From NCBI RefSeq assembly GCF_036946495.1, contig NZ_JAQIIX010000002.1:1860001-1924000 (forward strand): a stretch of DNA of 64,000 bases. The letters are read 5' to 3'. Made by a program: the position numbers and the translations under genes. The DNA comes from Mycolicibacterium neoaurum (GTDB lineage Bacteria; Actinomycetota; Actinomycetes; Mycobacteriales; Mycobacteriaceae). Shown here in pieces: positions 44,027-50,950 of the stretch (positions within the stretch are counted from its first letter, which is position 1; the number at the start of each line of letters is the position of its first letter). Under the pieces are notes generated by a model. The model saw only the letters and a program-made list of their open reading frames with translations, had not been told where the DNA came from and did no database searches.

Positions 44027-44155
44027 CGGAAGAGTCTCGCATTTGCCCGCGAATTGCGTGTATGCCCCTCATGCGGTGAGCGGTCGGCCGACGTCGCCCA
44101 GCGTGGGCAAACACGCGAAACGCGGCGTGCGGGCGTGCGCCAGCTCACAACGGGA

Positions 44156-45208
44156 CTACAACCAGTCCCGCCTACGAAACATCACGTACAGGATGGCGAC
44201 CAGCACCACGATCAGTGCCGAACTGGTGACGAACCCGGCGGTCGTCTCGATGCCCGGGTAGAGCACGTTCTGTCCGTAGAACCCAGTGATGGCCGTGGGC
44301 ACCGCGATGATCGCGGCCCAGCTGGTCAGCTTCTTCATCACGGTGTTCAGCCGCGCGTCCTGCAGTGACAGATTGGTCTCGAACACGGTGGTGACCATGT
44401 CACGCAGGGACTCGGTCCATTCCGAAGCGCGCAGCACATGGTCGTAGAGGTCGGCGTACAGCGAGTCCAGGGACGGCGCGCTCGTGGGCGATTCCCCGTC
44501 GAGGCGTCGGTGCTGGATCGCGCCGACCACCTCACGCATCGGCAACACCGCGCGCCGCAGCTCGACGAGTTCCTTACGGAGCCGGAACGTCCGGCGCTGC
44601 AGCCCGCGCCGCGGCCCGCGCTCGTCGAAAAGCTCGTCCTCCAGTCCCTCGATCGCGTCATCGAGGGACTGCACGGCATCGAAGTGCCCGTCGACGACGA
44701 CGTCGAGCAGTGCGTGCACAAGCGCGCCCACCCCGTACTGCTGGCCGCCCAGTTCGTCGAACCGTTCGGAGACCTCGCGGATGTCGAAGTGCACCTCGGG
44801 GTGATTGACCGCGGGCAGACGCACCGTGATCAGTCCGCGGGGCAGCACGAACGCCGAAATGCGGTGTTTGACCAGGGTGGAGGTGATGGACTCGTCCTCG
44901 CCGGTGCCCAGGATGTCCACGGCATAGACGGTGAAGAACGTGTGCGTGCGGTACACGCTGGCCTTGGTCCGCTCCTTGGGCGCCACGGCGTCCTCGACGG
45001 CCCACATGTCCAGGTGCAATTCGGCGGCCAGCGCCGCGAGCGCGTCATGGTCGGGGTCGTAGATATCGGCCCACACCAGGCGGTCCTCGGATGCGAGGCA
45101 GTCCGAGATCGCCTCGAAGGTGAATTCGTCGTCATGGGATTGCCCGCCCCGCCACAACCGGCCGGTCACTGTCGTCACTCGGCCATCATTCACCGGATTT
45201 CTGGGCAT
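44156..45208 (-). CDS. CorA-family Mg2+/divalent cation transporter
   Basis: A 350-residue protein of the CorA (2-TM-GxN) superfamily, which forms pentameric channels for Mg2+ or related ions. The N-terminal cytosolic domain is alpha/beta; a long helix region (DAVQSLDDAIEGLEDELFDE and RTFRLRKELVELRRAVLPMREVV) leads to two C-terminal membrane helices (LTSWAAIIAVPTAITGFYGQNV and GFVTSSALIVVLVAILYVMF). The signature after TM1 is GQN instead of the classical GMN, which may alter selectivity. It ends RRRDWL. The ATG at 45208 has no obvious Shine-Dalgarno. Divergent from a tiny ORF. Confidence 0.85.
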   Translation of the reverse strand: MPRNPVNDGRVTTVTGRLWRGGQSHDDEFTFEAISDCLASEDRLVWADIYDPDHDALAALAAELHLDMWAVEDAVAPKERTKASVYRTHTFFTVYAVDILGTGEDESITSTLVKHRISAFVLPRGLITVRLPAVNHPEVHFDIREVSERFDELGGQQYGVGALVHALLDVVVDGHFDAVQSLDDAIEGLEDELFDERGPRRGLQRRTFRLRKELVELRRAVLPMREVVGAIQHRRLDGESPTSAPSLDSLYADLYDHVLRASEWTESLRDMVTTVFETNLSLQDARLNTVMKKLTSWAAIIAVPTAITGFYGQNVLYPGIETTAGFVTSSALIVVLVAILYVMFRRRDWL

Positions 45209-45267
45209 CCAGGTATTGGACAGGCTTGCAGAAGATAATCCGTGGCACCACTGACGAAGGAACTCCC

Positions 45268-45375
45268 ATGTCCGATATCGAAACCGTGATCGTCATCATC
45301 GCCGCACTGGTCGCGGTGACGGTCGTCGTGACGCTGCTCGTCAGCACATCCAAGGGCCGCAACGGTCGTCGCTAG
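45268..45375 (+). CDS. Very small single-helix membrane protein
   Basis: A 35-residue ORF: a short acidic start (MSDIETV), one hydrophobic helix (IVIIAALVAVTVVVTLLV) and a basic end (KGRNGRR). A clear ribosome binding site GAAGGAAC lies 6 bp before the ATG. Orientation N-out/C-in is predicted by the positive end. It sits between corA (divergent) and another single-helix protein. I recognise no family; the translation signals and composition argue that it is real. Confidence 0.6.
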   Translation: MSDIETVIVIIAALVAVTVVVTLLVSTSKGRNGRR

Positions 45376-45471
45376 CCCGGTGCGCGGAGTTTCACCGCGC
45401 AGCCGGCTGGGCACCCGCAATTAGCGCACGCGTCGATTAGCGCGGCGTCCGTAGCCCAGCAAGGAGCGAAT

Positions 45472-45894
45472 ATGTCTGACACGAACACGTTGTGGATTGT
45501 CGTTGCCGCGGTGGTGGTCATCGCAATCGTGGTGGGTCTGGCTCTGGTCGCCAGGCAGAAGCGACGTCGGGCCGCCGCTGAGAAGATGCGCACCGAGCTC
45601 GAGGCCGAACGCGAGCAGGTGGCCAAGCGGCAGGCGCTGGCCGACGAAACCGACGCGCGGGCGCGGGCGGCAGCGGCCGAGGCGGAGGCCAAGGCGGCCG
45701 AGGCGCGCAGGCTGGCCGACCGGGCATCGTCGCATCAACAGACGGTGGCCGCGCAGCAAGAGGAACTCGACGAGCGCAGCAAGCGCATCGACAAGCTGGA
45801 TCCGGACGTCAAGACCGGCAAGCGGGACGATCGTGTCGATGATGGCGACACGGCCACCGGTGCCGCACCGCGGCGGGTCGACAATCTGCGCTGA
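45472..45894 (+). CDS. Single-pass membrane protein with coiled-coil domain
   Basis: A 140-residue protein with one N-terminal membrane helix (about 8-27, LWIVVAAVVVIAIVVGLALV). A highly charged Ala/Glu/Arg coiled coil follows (about 30-108: KRRRAAAEKMRTELEAERE, ARAAAAEAEAKAAEARRLADRA, QQEELDERSKRIDKLD), ending in an acidic tail. The preceding 35-residue ORF has a similar MSD...TM start and the same orientation. The family resembles short actinobacterial membrane-anchored stress proteins, but I have no precise assignment. Confidence 0.75.
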   Translation: MSDTNTLWIVVAAVVVIAIVVGLALVARQKRRRAAAEKMRTELEAEREQVAKRQALADETDARARAAAAEAEAKAAEARRLADRASSHQQTVAAQQEELDERSKRIDKLDPDVKTGKRDDRVDDGDTATGAAPRRVDNLR

Positions 45895-45974
45895 GCTGTT
45901 TCGGTCTCGGATGGGCGGCGAACACGTATCGACATGGGTCGAACCGTGTCGGCCGAGTTGATGCGCGTCCCACC

Positions 45975-46355
45975 ATGTTGGGCATGGAAATGGTGATCGA
46001 ACGCGGGCAGGCCCGGTGTCCCTTCTGTGTATCCGTGGCCGATTACCGATTCATCGAGAACGACCGCAGCCTGGTGCGTTACGAGGTGCACTGTCGGTCC
46101 TGCGGTGAGCGATACCGCGAGAAGCTGGGTCCGGCCGCCGTGTCGACCGCCCCGGCTGTGCAGCCGTGGTTGCCGGAACCCGCGAAGCTGCCCGCGGTGC
46201 CGCTGAGCGAGCGACTGCGAACTGTCGCCGCGGGTGCCCGTGAACGCACGGCGGCGGTGTCCGCGGCCGTGGCGGCCTCCACCGCCGCGGCCTGGCAGCG
46301 CCGAGATGTACCACCGTGGGTGACCTCCGCACTGGCGCGCGCCCAGCGCGGATAA
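45975..46355 (+). CDS. Zinc-ribbon hypothetical protein
   Basis: A 126-residue protein whose N-terminal 50 residues form a likely zinc ribbon with two CxxC knuckles (CPFC, CRSC) separated by 27 residues. The middle is Pro-rich (PAVQPWLPEPAKLPAVP) and the rest is Ala-rich and helical. Start may be the ATG at 45975 or the ATG at 45984. No function is recognised. It is the last gene before the cysteine-leader ABC operon. Confidence 0.6.
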   Translation: MLGMEMVIERGQARCPFCVSVADYRFIENDRSLVRYEVHCRSCGERYREKLGPAAVSTAPAVQPWLPEPAKLPAVPLSERLRTVAAGARERTAAVSAAVAASTAAAWQRRDVPPWVTSALARAQRG

Positions 46356-46412
46356 AACTCACCTCGATTCCAGATCTTCTCCGACTGCCCCCACCCGGGT
46401 AGCAATACGCGG

Positions 46413-46454
46413 GTGAACACGACGCGGTCCGCCGACCCCTGCTGTTGCTGCTGA
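46413..46454 (+). CDS. Polycysteine leader peptide (cysteine attenuator)
   Basis: A 13-codon ORF, GTG AAC ACG ACG CGG TCC GCC GAC CCC TGC TGT TGC TGC then TGA, encodes MNTTRSADPCCCC. Four adjacent cysteine codons directly before the stop are the hallmark of the leaderless short ORFs reported as cysteine-responsive attenuators of sulfur operons in mycobacteria. The ORF ends 46 bp before the ABC permease start. TAGCAA at 46400-46405 could be a -10 for a leaderless transcript beginning near the GTG. Its product is unlikely to matter; translation speed through the Cys tract is the sensor. Confidence 0.85.
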   Translation: MNTTRSADPCCCC

Positions 46455-46485
46455 ACTCGTCCGTTCAGTCCCTTCCCAGCAACAG
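46442..46485 (+). promoter_or_regulatory. Attenuator hairpin formed by the polycysteine codons
   Basis: CTGTTGCTG (46442-46450, inside the Cys tract) pairs perfectly with CAGCAACAG (46477-46485), and the next bases CTGAAC (46451-46456) pair with GTTCAG (46463-46468). The 3' arm abuts the AGAGAG that serves as the ribosome binding site of the permease gene (GTG at 46500). A ribosome stalled on Cys codons would block the 5' arm and keep the site open; fast translation would let it close. Confidence 0.7.
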
Positions 46486-46499
46486 AGAGTCGGTCGTCA

Positions 46500-47363
46500 G
46501 TGTCCGTTTTCGTCGATATCGTGCCCGACCCGTCGGCGGTCGACTCGCCGCGTCCCGCGCCACCCCGTCATCGACTGCGCGCCGTCCTCACCAAGGCCGG
46601 ACTGCCGCTGCTGTCGGTGCTGGTGTTCTTCGCAGTCTGGCAGGTGGTCGCGAGCGCCGGCATCTGGAACCAGACCTTCGTGCCCTACCCGAGCACGGTG
46701 TGGCGCGCATTCGTCGACGTCTCCACCACGCATGACGGCGTGCGCGGTTACGCCGGTTACCTGCTCTATGAACACCTCTACATGACGCTTCGCCGGGTGC
46801 TGGCCGGCGTGGTCATCGGCGTGGTGTTCGGCGTGCTGCTGGGTTTGTTGATGGGATCGGTTGGCTGGCTGCGCAGTGTGCTCGAGCCGTGGCTGACATT
46901 CCTACGGGCGCTTCCGCCGCTGGCCTACTTCTTCCTGCTCGTCATCTGGCTGGGTATCGACGAAGCTCCTAAGATCACCCTGCTCGCCCTGGCGGCGTTG
47001 CCACCGGCCGCGGTGGCCACCACCGCCGCCGTCGTCGCGGCGCCGGTCGGGTTGCAGGAGGCGGCCCGTGCGCTGGGCGCGACCCGGGCCCAGGTGATCC
47101 GCGATGTCGTGGTGCCCGCCGCGCTACCGGAGACCTTCACCGGTATCCGGCTGGCGGTCGGCATGGCCTATTCGTCGGTGGTCGCCGCGGAGCTGTTCAA
47201 CGGAATCCCGGGTATCGGCGGATTGGTCAAGGACGCAAGTAATTACAACAACACCCCTGTCGTGCTGGTCGGGATCTTCGCCATCGGGTTCTCGGGTCTG
47301 GTCATCGACGGATTGCTGCGGTCGCTGGAGCGGCGTGCCGTCCCCTGGAGAGGAAAAATCTAG
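46500..47363 (+). CDS. ABC transporter permease, sulfonate/taurine (SsuC/TauC) type
   Basis: The membrane subunit of an importer of the nitrate/sulfonate/taurine class. The 287 residues contain about six helices (LPLLSVLVFFAVWQVVASAG; VLAGVVIGVVFGVLLGLLMG; LPPLAYFFLLVIWLG) and the ATPase-coupling EAA loop EAARALGATRAQVIRDVVVPAALPE. GTG start with AGAGAG as a modest site 11 bp upstream. Its stop directly abuts the next gene's ATG. The cysteine leader upstream indicates a sulfur source as substrate, so I favour an organosulfonate. Confidence 0.88.
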   Translation: MSVFVDIVPDPSAVDSPRPAPPRHRLRAVLTKAGLPLLSVLVFFAVWQVVASAGIWNQTFVPYPSTVWRAFVDVSTTHDGVRGYAGYLLYEHLYMTLRRVLAGVVIGVVFGVLLGLLMGSVGWLRSVLEPWLTFLRALPPLAYFFLLVIWLGIDEAPKITLLALAALPPAAVATTAAVVAAPVGLQEAARALGATRAQVIRDVVVPAALPETFTGIRLAVGMAYSSVVAAELFNGIPGIGGLVKDASNYNNTPVVLVGIFAIGFSGLVIDGLLRSLERRAVPWRGKI

Positions 47364-48407
47364 ATGAAGTTCAAATCTCTACTGGCAGTGGCTTTCAGCG
47401 TGATCGCGCTGGCCGGCTGCGCGGTGGACAACTCCGGATCCGGCGGTGGCGGAACCGATCCGGCCAAGCCCACGCTGCGTATCGGCTACCAGACCTTCCC
47501 CAGCGGCGACCTGATCGTCAAGAACAACAAGTGGCTCGAAGAGGCGTTGCCCGACTTCAACATCAAGTGGATCAAGTTCGACTCGGGTGCCGACGTCAAC
47601 ACCGCGTTCATCGCCAAGGAACTCGATTTCGGAGCGCTGGGCTCCAGCCCGGTCGCCAGGGGGCTGTCCGCACCGTTGAACATCCCCTACAAGGTGGCCT
47701 TCGTGTTGGATGTCGCCGGTGACAACGAGGCGCTGATCGCCCGCAACGATGCGGGGGTCAACAGCATCCCCGATCTGCGCGGGAAGCGGATCGCCACGCC
47801 GTTCGCCTCGACCGCGCACTACAGCCTGTTGGCAGCGCTGGCGCAGAACGGCTTATCGCCCAACGATGTTCAGCTGATCGACCTGCAACCACAGGCCATC
47901 CTGGCGGCCTGGGAGCGCGGGGACATCGACGCCGCATACACCTGGCTGCCGACGCTGGACCAGCTGCGCAAGACCGGCAAGGATCTGATCACCAGTCGTC
48001 AGTTGGCCGCCGACGGCAAGCCCACCCTCGATCTCGGTGTGGTGGCTGACGCCTTCGCCCAAGAACACCCCGAGGTCGTCGATATCTGGCGTAAGCAGCA
48101 GGCCCGCGCACTGGACACCATCTCCGGCGATCCGGCCGCCGCGGCAAAGGCGATCGCCGCCGAGATCGGTCTGCCTGAGAGCGAGGTGGCCGGACAGCTC
48201 AAGCAAGGTGTGTACCTGACCCCGGCCGCCGTGGCCTCGCCCGAATGGCTCGGCTCGGATGGGGCGCCGGGCAATATCGCCACGAACCTGCAGAGCGCAT
48301 CGCAGTTCCTCGCCGACCAGAAGCAGATTCCGGCGGCTGCGGACCTGAAGACTTTCCAGGACGCCATCTACGTGAAGGGGCTTCCCGGTGTCATCGCGGG
48401 CGGCTGA
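47364..48407 (+). CDS. ABC transporter substrate-binding lipoprotein, sulfonate/taurine type
   Basis: A 347-residue periplasmic-binding protein of the SsuA/TauA/NMT1 class. A lipoprotein signal spans residues 1-19 with lipobox LAGC; the mature part starts CAVDNSGSGGG, then RIGYQTFPSGDLIVKN. The family features VNSIPDLRGKRIATPFASTAHYSLLAAL and AAWERGDIDAAYTWLPTLDQL are present. The ATG is immediately after the permease stop, so the genes are one operon. The ligand is not evident from sequence; taurine or another aliphatic sulfonate is inferred. Confidence 0.88.
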   Translation: MKFKSLLAVAFSVIALAGCAVDNSGSGGGGTDPAKPTLRIGYQTFPSGDLIVKNNKWLEEALPDFNIKWIKFDSGADVNTAFIAKELDFGALGSSPVARGLSAPLNIPYKVAFVLDVAGDNEALIARNDAGVNSIPDLRGKRIATPFASTAHYSLLAALAQNGLSPNDVQLIDLQPQAILAAWERGDIDAAYTWLPTLDQLRKTGKDLITSRQLAADGKPTLDLGVVADAFAQEHPEVVDIWRKQQARALDTISGDPAAAAKAIAAEIGLPESEVAGQLKQGVYLTPAAVASPEWLGSDGAPGNIATNLQSASQFLADQKQIPAAADLKTFQDAIYVKGLPGVIAGG

Positions 48408-49176
48408 GCCGGCCGGCGGACTGCGTATCGCCAATGTCGCCCACCGATACGGCCGCGGCGCCGATCAGGTGACCGCGTTGGGGCCGGTGGACCTGGAGGT
48501 GGAACCGGGGGCCTTCCTGGTCCTGGTCGGTGCCTCCGGGTGCGGGAAGAGCACCCTGTTACGGCTGATCGCCGGGTTCGAATCGCCCAGCGAGGGTGAG
48601 GTGCAGGTCGGTGGGACGGCGCCGACACCCGGGGTCACTTCCGGGGTGGTGTTCCAGCAGCCGCGGTTGTTCCCGTGGCGCACGGTGGGCGGGAACGTCG
48701 ACCTCGCACTGAAGTACGCCAAGGTGCCTCGGGAACGACGCGTCGAGCGCCGGGAGCAACTGCTGGAGCGCGTCGGGCTGGACGGCACCGCCGACCGCAA
48801 GATCTGGGAGATCAGCGGTGGGCAACAGCAGCGCGTCGCGATCGCCCGCGCGTTGGCGGCCGAGACACCGCTGTTCCTGCTCGACGAGCCGTTCGCCGCG
48901 CTCGATGCGCTGACCCGCGAGCGACTGCAGGACGATGTGCGTCAGGTCAGTGCCGAATCGGGGCGCACCACGGTGTTCGTCACCCACAGTGCCGAGGAGG
49001 CGGCGTTCCTCGGCTCGCGCATCGTGGTGCTGACCCGGCGACCGGGCAAGATCGCCCTGGACCTGCCCTCGGAGCTGCCGCGCACCGGTGTCGACGCCGA
49101 CGAGCTGCGGCGGTCACCGGAGTTTCTGGAGCTCAGGAATGCGGTCGGCGAGGCGGTCAAGGCCGCTGCGGCCTGA
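48388..49176 (+). CDS. ABC transporter ATPase, sulfonate/taurine (SsuB/TauB) type
   Basis: A 262-residue ATP-binding subunit: Walker A GASGCGKST near residue 50, Q-loop VVFQQPRLFPWRTV, signature ISGGQQQRVAIARAL, Walker B LFLLDEPFAALD and the switch histidine in VTHSAEEA. The GTG start at 48388 overlaps the lipoprotein gene by 20 bp, showing coupling. It is the last gene of the operon, which ends at the strong terminator 10 bp downstream. Confidence 0.9.
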   Translation: MSSRAAEPAGGLRIANVAHRYGRGADQVTALGPVDLEVEPGAFLVLVGASGCGKSTLLRLIAGFESPSEGEVQVGGTAPTPGVTSGVVFQQPRLFPWRTVGGNVDLALKYAKVPRERRVERREQLLERVGLDGTADRKIWEISGGQQQRVAIARALAAETPLFLLDEPFAALDALTRERLQDDVRQVSAESGRTTVFVTHSAEEAAFLGSRIVVLTRRPGKIALDLPSELPRTGVDADELRRSPEFLELRNAVGEAVKAAAA

Positions 49177-49186
49177 TCGCAGAGCA

Positions 49187-49226
49187 AAAAAGCACCCGCA
49201 CGCCATGCGGCGCGCGGGTGCTTTTT
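49187..49226 (+). terminator. Rho-independent terminator of the ABC operon
   Basis: AAAAAGCACCCGC (49187-49199) pairs perfectly with GCGGGTGCTTTTT (49214-49226), a 13-bp stem whose 3' arm ends in five T's. This is the most canonical intrinsic terminator in the window. The flanking A-tract makes it bidirectional, so it also ends the small minus-strand gene next to it. Confidence 0.9.
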
Positions 49227-49234
49227 ACGTCTCG

Positions 49235-49345
49235 TCAGACCGGGGGATACGCCGGCGGCGGGTACACCCCGCGCAGACCCCAGGCCAGCCAGCTGAAGAA
49301 GAACTCACCCTCGTCGCTGATGTCGTAATCGGGATTAGGATCCAT
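49235..49345 (-). CDS. Small 36-residue protein of unknown function
   Basis: This short ORF begins MDPNPDYDISDEGEFFFSW and ends in a Pro/Tyr-rich YPPPAYPPV. The ATG at 49345 has a good ribosome binding site (GGCGGAGGCGAC). It is acidic at the start with a hydrophobic/aromatic centre (FFFSWLAWGLRGVY), too short for a clear membrane span. An upstream in-frame start at 49438 would add 31 residues of poor character. It ends at the shared bidirectional terminator. I do not recognise a family, but composition and signals suggest a real gene. Confidence 0.6.
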   Translation of the reverse strand: MDPNPDYDISDEGEFFFSWLAWGLRGVYPPPAYPPV

Positions 49346-49426
49346 AGTCGCCTCCGCCGCACGCCCTGTTTGGCAGAAGTCTAAACCCACTGGGCGATCC
49401 CAGGACAGCCAAACCACCCTATTGCC

Positions 49427-49452
49427 TACACTGGCCAACCAGTTGATTGGTC
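49427..49452 (+). promoter_or_regulatory. -10 element and imperfect palindrome before TetR gene
   Basis: TACACT at 49427-49432 resembles a -10 box. The following 20 bp, GGCCAACCAGTTGATTGGTC at 49433-49452, matches its own reverse complement at 14 of 20 positions and lies 39 bp before the TetR start. It is a candidate autoregulatory operator placed over the transcription start. Confidence 0.5.
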
Positions 49453-49490
49453 AACCCCGGGCCGTCCGGGTCTGCAGATAGTGAGTCGCC

Positions 49491-50132
49491 ATGTCCACCG
49501 AAGCCGCATCCAACGGGTCGTCCCGGCGCGACGAACTGCTGGCGGTCGCCGCCAAGCTGTTCGCCGCCCGCGGCTACCACGGCACCCGGATGGATGATGT
49601 CGCCGATGCGGTCGGGCTCAACAAGGCCACGGTGTACCACTATTACGCGAGCAAATCGCTGATCCTCTGGGACATCTACAAGCGGACCGCCGACTTCACC
49701 GTCGGTGCCCTGCACGACGATCCGACCGCCACCGCGCGCGAGACCATCTATCACTTCACCAGGCGTCTGCTCACCGGCATCGCCAACGATCTGGAGGCCG
49801 CCGCCGTCTACTTCCAGGAGGGGCCCTACATCTCGGAGTGGTTCACCGAGGAGCAGGTCGCCTACATCCGCGCCGCCGAGGCAACCGTGTACGAACACGT
49901 GCGCGATGTCATCGACCGGGGGATCGCCAGCGGCGAGTTCTTCGACTGCGACTCACATGTTCTGGCGCTGGGCTATATCGGCATGACCCTGGGCGCCTAC
50001 CGGTGGCTGCGCCCGCACGGCAGGCGGACCGCACAAGAGATCGCCGTCGAGTTCAGCACCGCCCTGTTGCGCGGACTGATCCGCGATGAGGCCGTTCGCA
50101 CGGCCGAGCCGCTCGGAGGTGCCCAGCAATGA
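49491..50132 (+). CDS. TetR-family regulator
   Basis: A 213-residue TetR protein with HTH ELLAVAAKLFAARGYHGTRMDDVADAVGLNKATVYHYYASKSLILWDIY (residues about 13-60; quoted parts YHGTRMDDVADAVGL and TVYHYYASKS). The C-terminal part (residues 75-200) resembles the TetR_C_33/KstR2-like lipid-sensing regulators. Its stop overlaps the next SDR ATG (ATGA). It probably controls itself and the lipid genes that follow up to 55084; a fatty acyl-CoA is a plausible ligand but not shown. Confidence 0.85.
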   Translation: MSTEAASNGSSRRDELLAVAAKLFAARGYHGTRMDDVADAVGLNKATVYHYYASKSLILWDIYKRTADFTVGALHDDPTATARETIYHFTRRLLTGIANDLEAAAVYFQEGPYISEWFTEEQVAYIRAAEATVYEHVRDVIDRGIASGEFFDCDSHVLALGYIGMTLGAYRWLRPHGRRTAQEIAVEFSTALLRGLIRDEAVRTAEPLGGAQQ

Positions 50133-50905
50133 CCGATCTGTTCCGCCTCGACGGCAAGGTCGCCGTGGTCACCGGCGGTGGCCGCGGTATCGGCGTGATG
50201 ATGGCCCGGGGATTGCTGCAGGCCGGAGCGGCCAAGGTGTACCTCGCCGCGCGCAAGCAGGCCGAGCTCGACGCGTCGGTGGCCGAACTGTCCGCCCTCG
50301 GCGCGGTCGAGGGCATCTCGGCCGACCTCGGTACCTCCGACGGGGTCCAGGCTCTCGCCGATGCTGTCGCCGCGAGGGAGGACAAGGTCCACGCGCTGTT
50401 CAACAATGCGGGCGCCAACTGGGGTGAGTCCTTCGAGACGTTCCCCGAGTCGGGGTTCGACCGGGTCTTCGACGTCAACGTCAAGGGCGTCTTCCTGCTG
50501 ACCCGCGCACTGGTGCCGCTGCTGACGGCCGCCGCCACCGATGACGATCCCGCCCGCGTGGTGAACACCGGCAGCGTCGACGGTTTCCATGTGCCCGAAC
50601 GCGGTCGCAACAACTTCTCATATGCGGCCAGCAAGGCCGCGGTCCACACGCTGACCCAACATCTGGCCGGTGAACTGGCACCCAAGATCCTGGTGAATGC
50701 GATTGCGCCGGGACTGTTCCCGTCACGAATGACCAAGGTGCTGCTGTCTGCCGGTGAAGAGGCCGTCGGTGCGGCACTACCGCTGGGCCGGGTCGGGCAG
50801 GCCGACGATATGGCCGGCATTGCGGTGTTCCTGGCCAGCCGCGCCAGCAGCTATGTCACCGGCACCGTGATCCCGGTGGACGGCGGAGTCAGCACCATCC
50901 GCTGA
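50129..50905 (+). CDS. Short-chain dehydrogenase/reductase
   Basis: A 258-residue SDR with Rossmann motif TGGGRGIGVMMARGL, NNAGANWG, the catalytic Ser/Tyr/Lys in NTGSVDG and YAASKAAVHTLT, and the end SYVTGTVIPVDGG. It resembles RhlG/FabG-like 3-oxoacyl reductases. It starts inside the TetR gene stop and is followed 45 bp later by the reductase of the desaturase pair, so a fatty-acid substrate is likely by context. Confidence 0.86.
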   Translation: MTDLFRLDGKVAVVTGGGRGIGVMMARGLLQAGAAKVYLAARKQAELDASVAELSALGAVEGISADLGTSDGVQALADAVAAREDKVHALFNNAGANWGESFETFPESGFDRVFDVNVKGVFLLTRALVPLLTAAATDDDPARVVNTGSVDGFHVPERGRNNFSYAASKAAVHTLTQHLAGELAPKILVNAIAPGLFPSRMTKVLLSAGEEAVGAALPLGRVGQADDMAGIAVFLASRASSYVTGTVIPVDGGVSTIR

Positions 50906-50950
50906 CGCGCCGAAGAAAATGTGTGAACTGCGTCGCACCTGGGTAACTGG

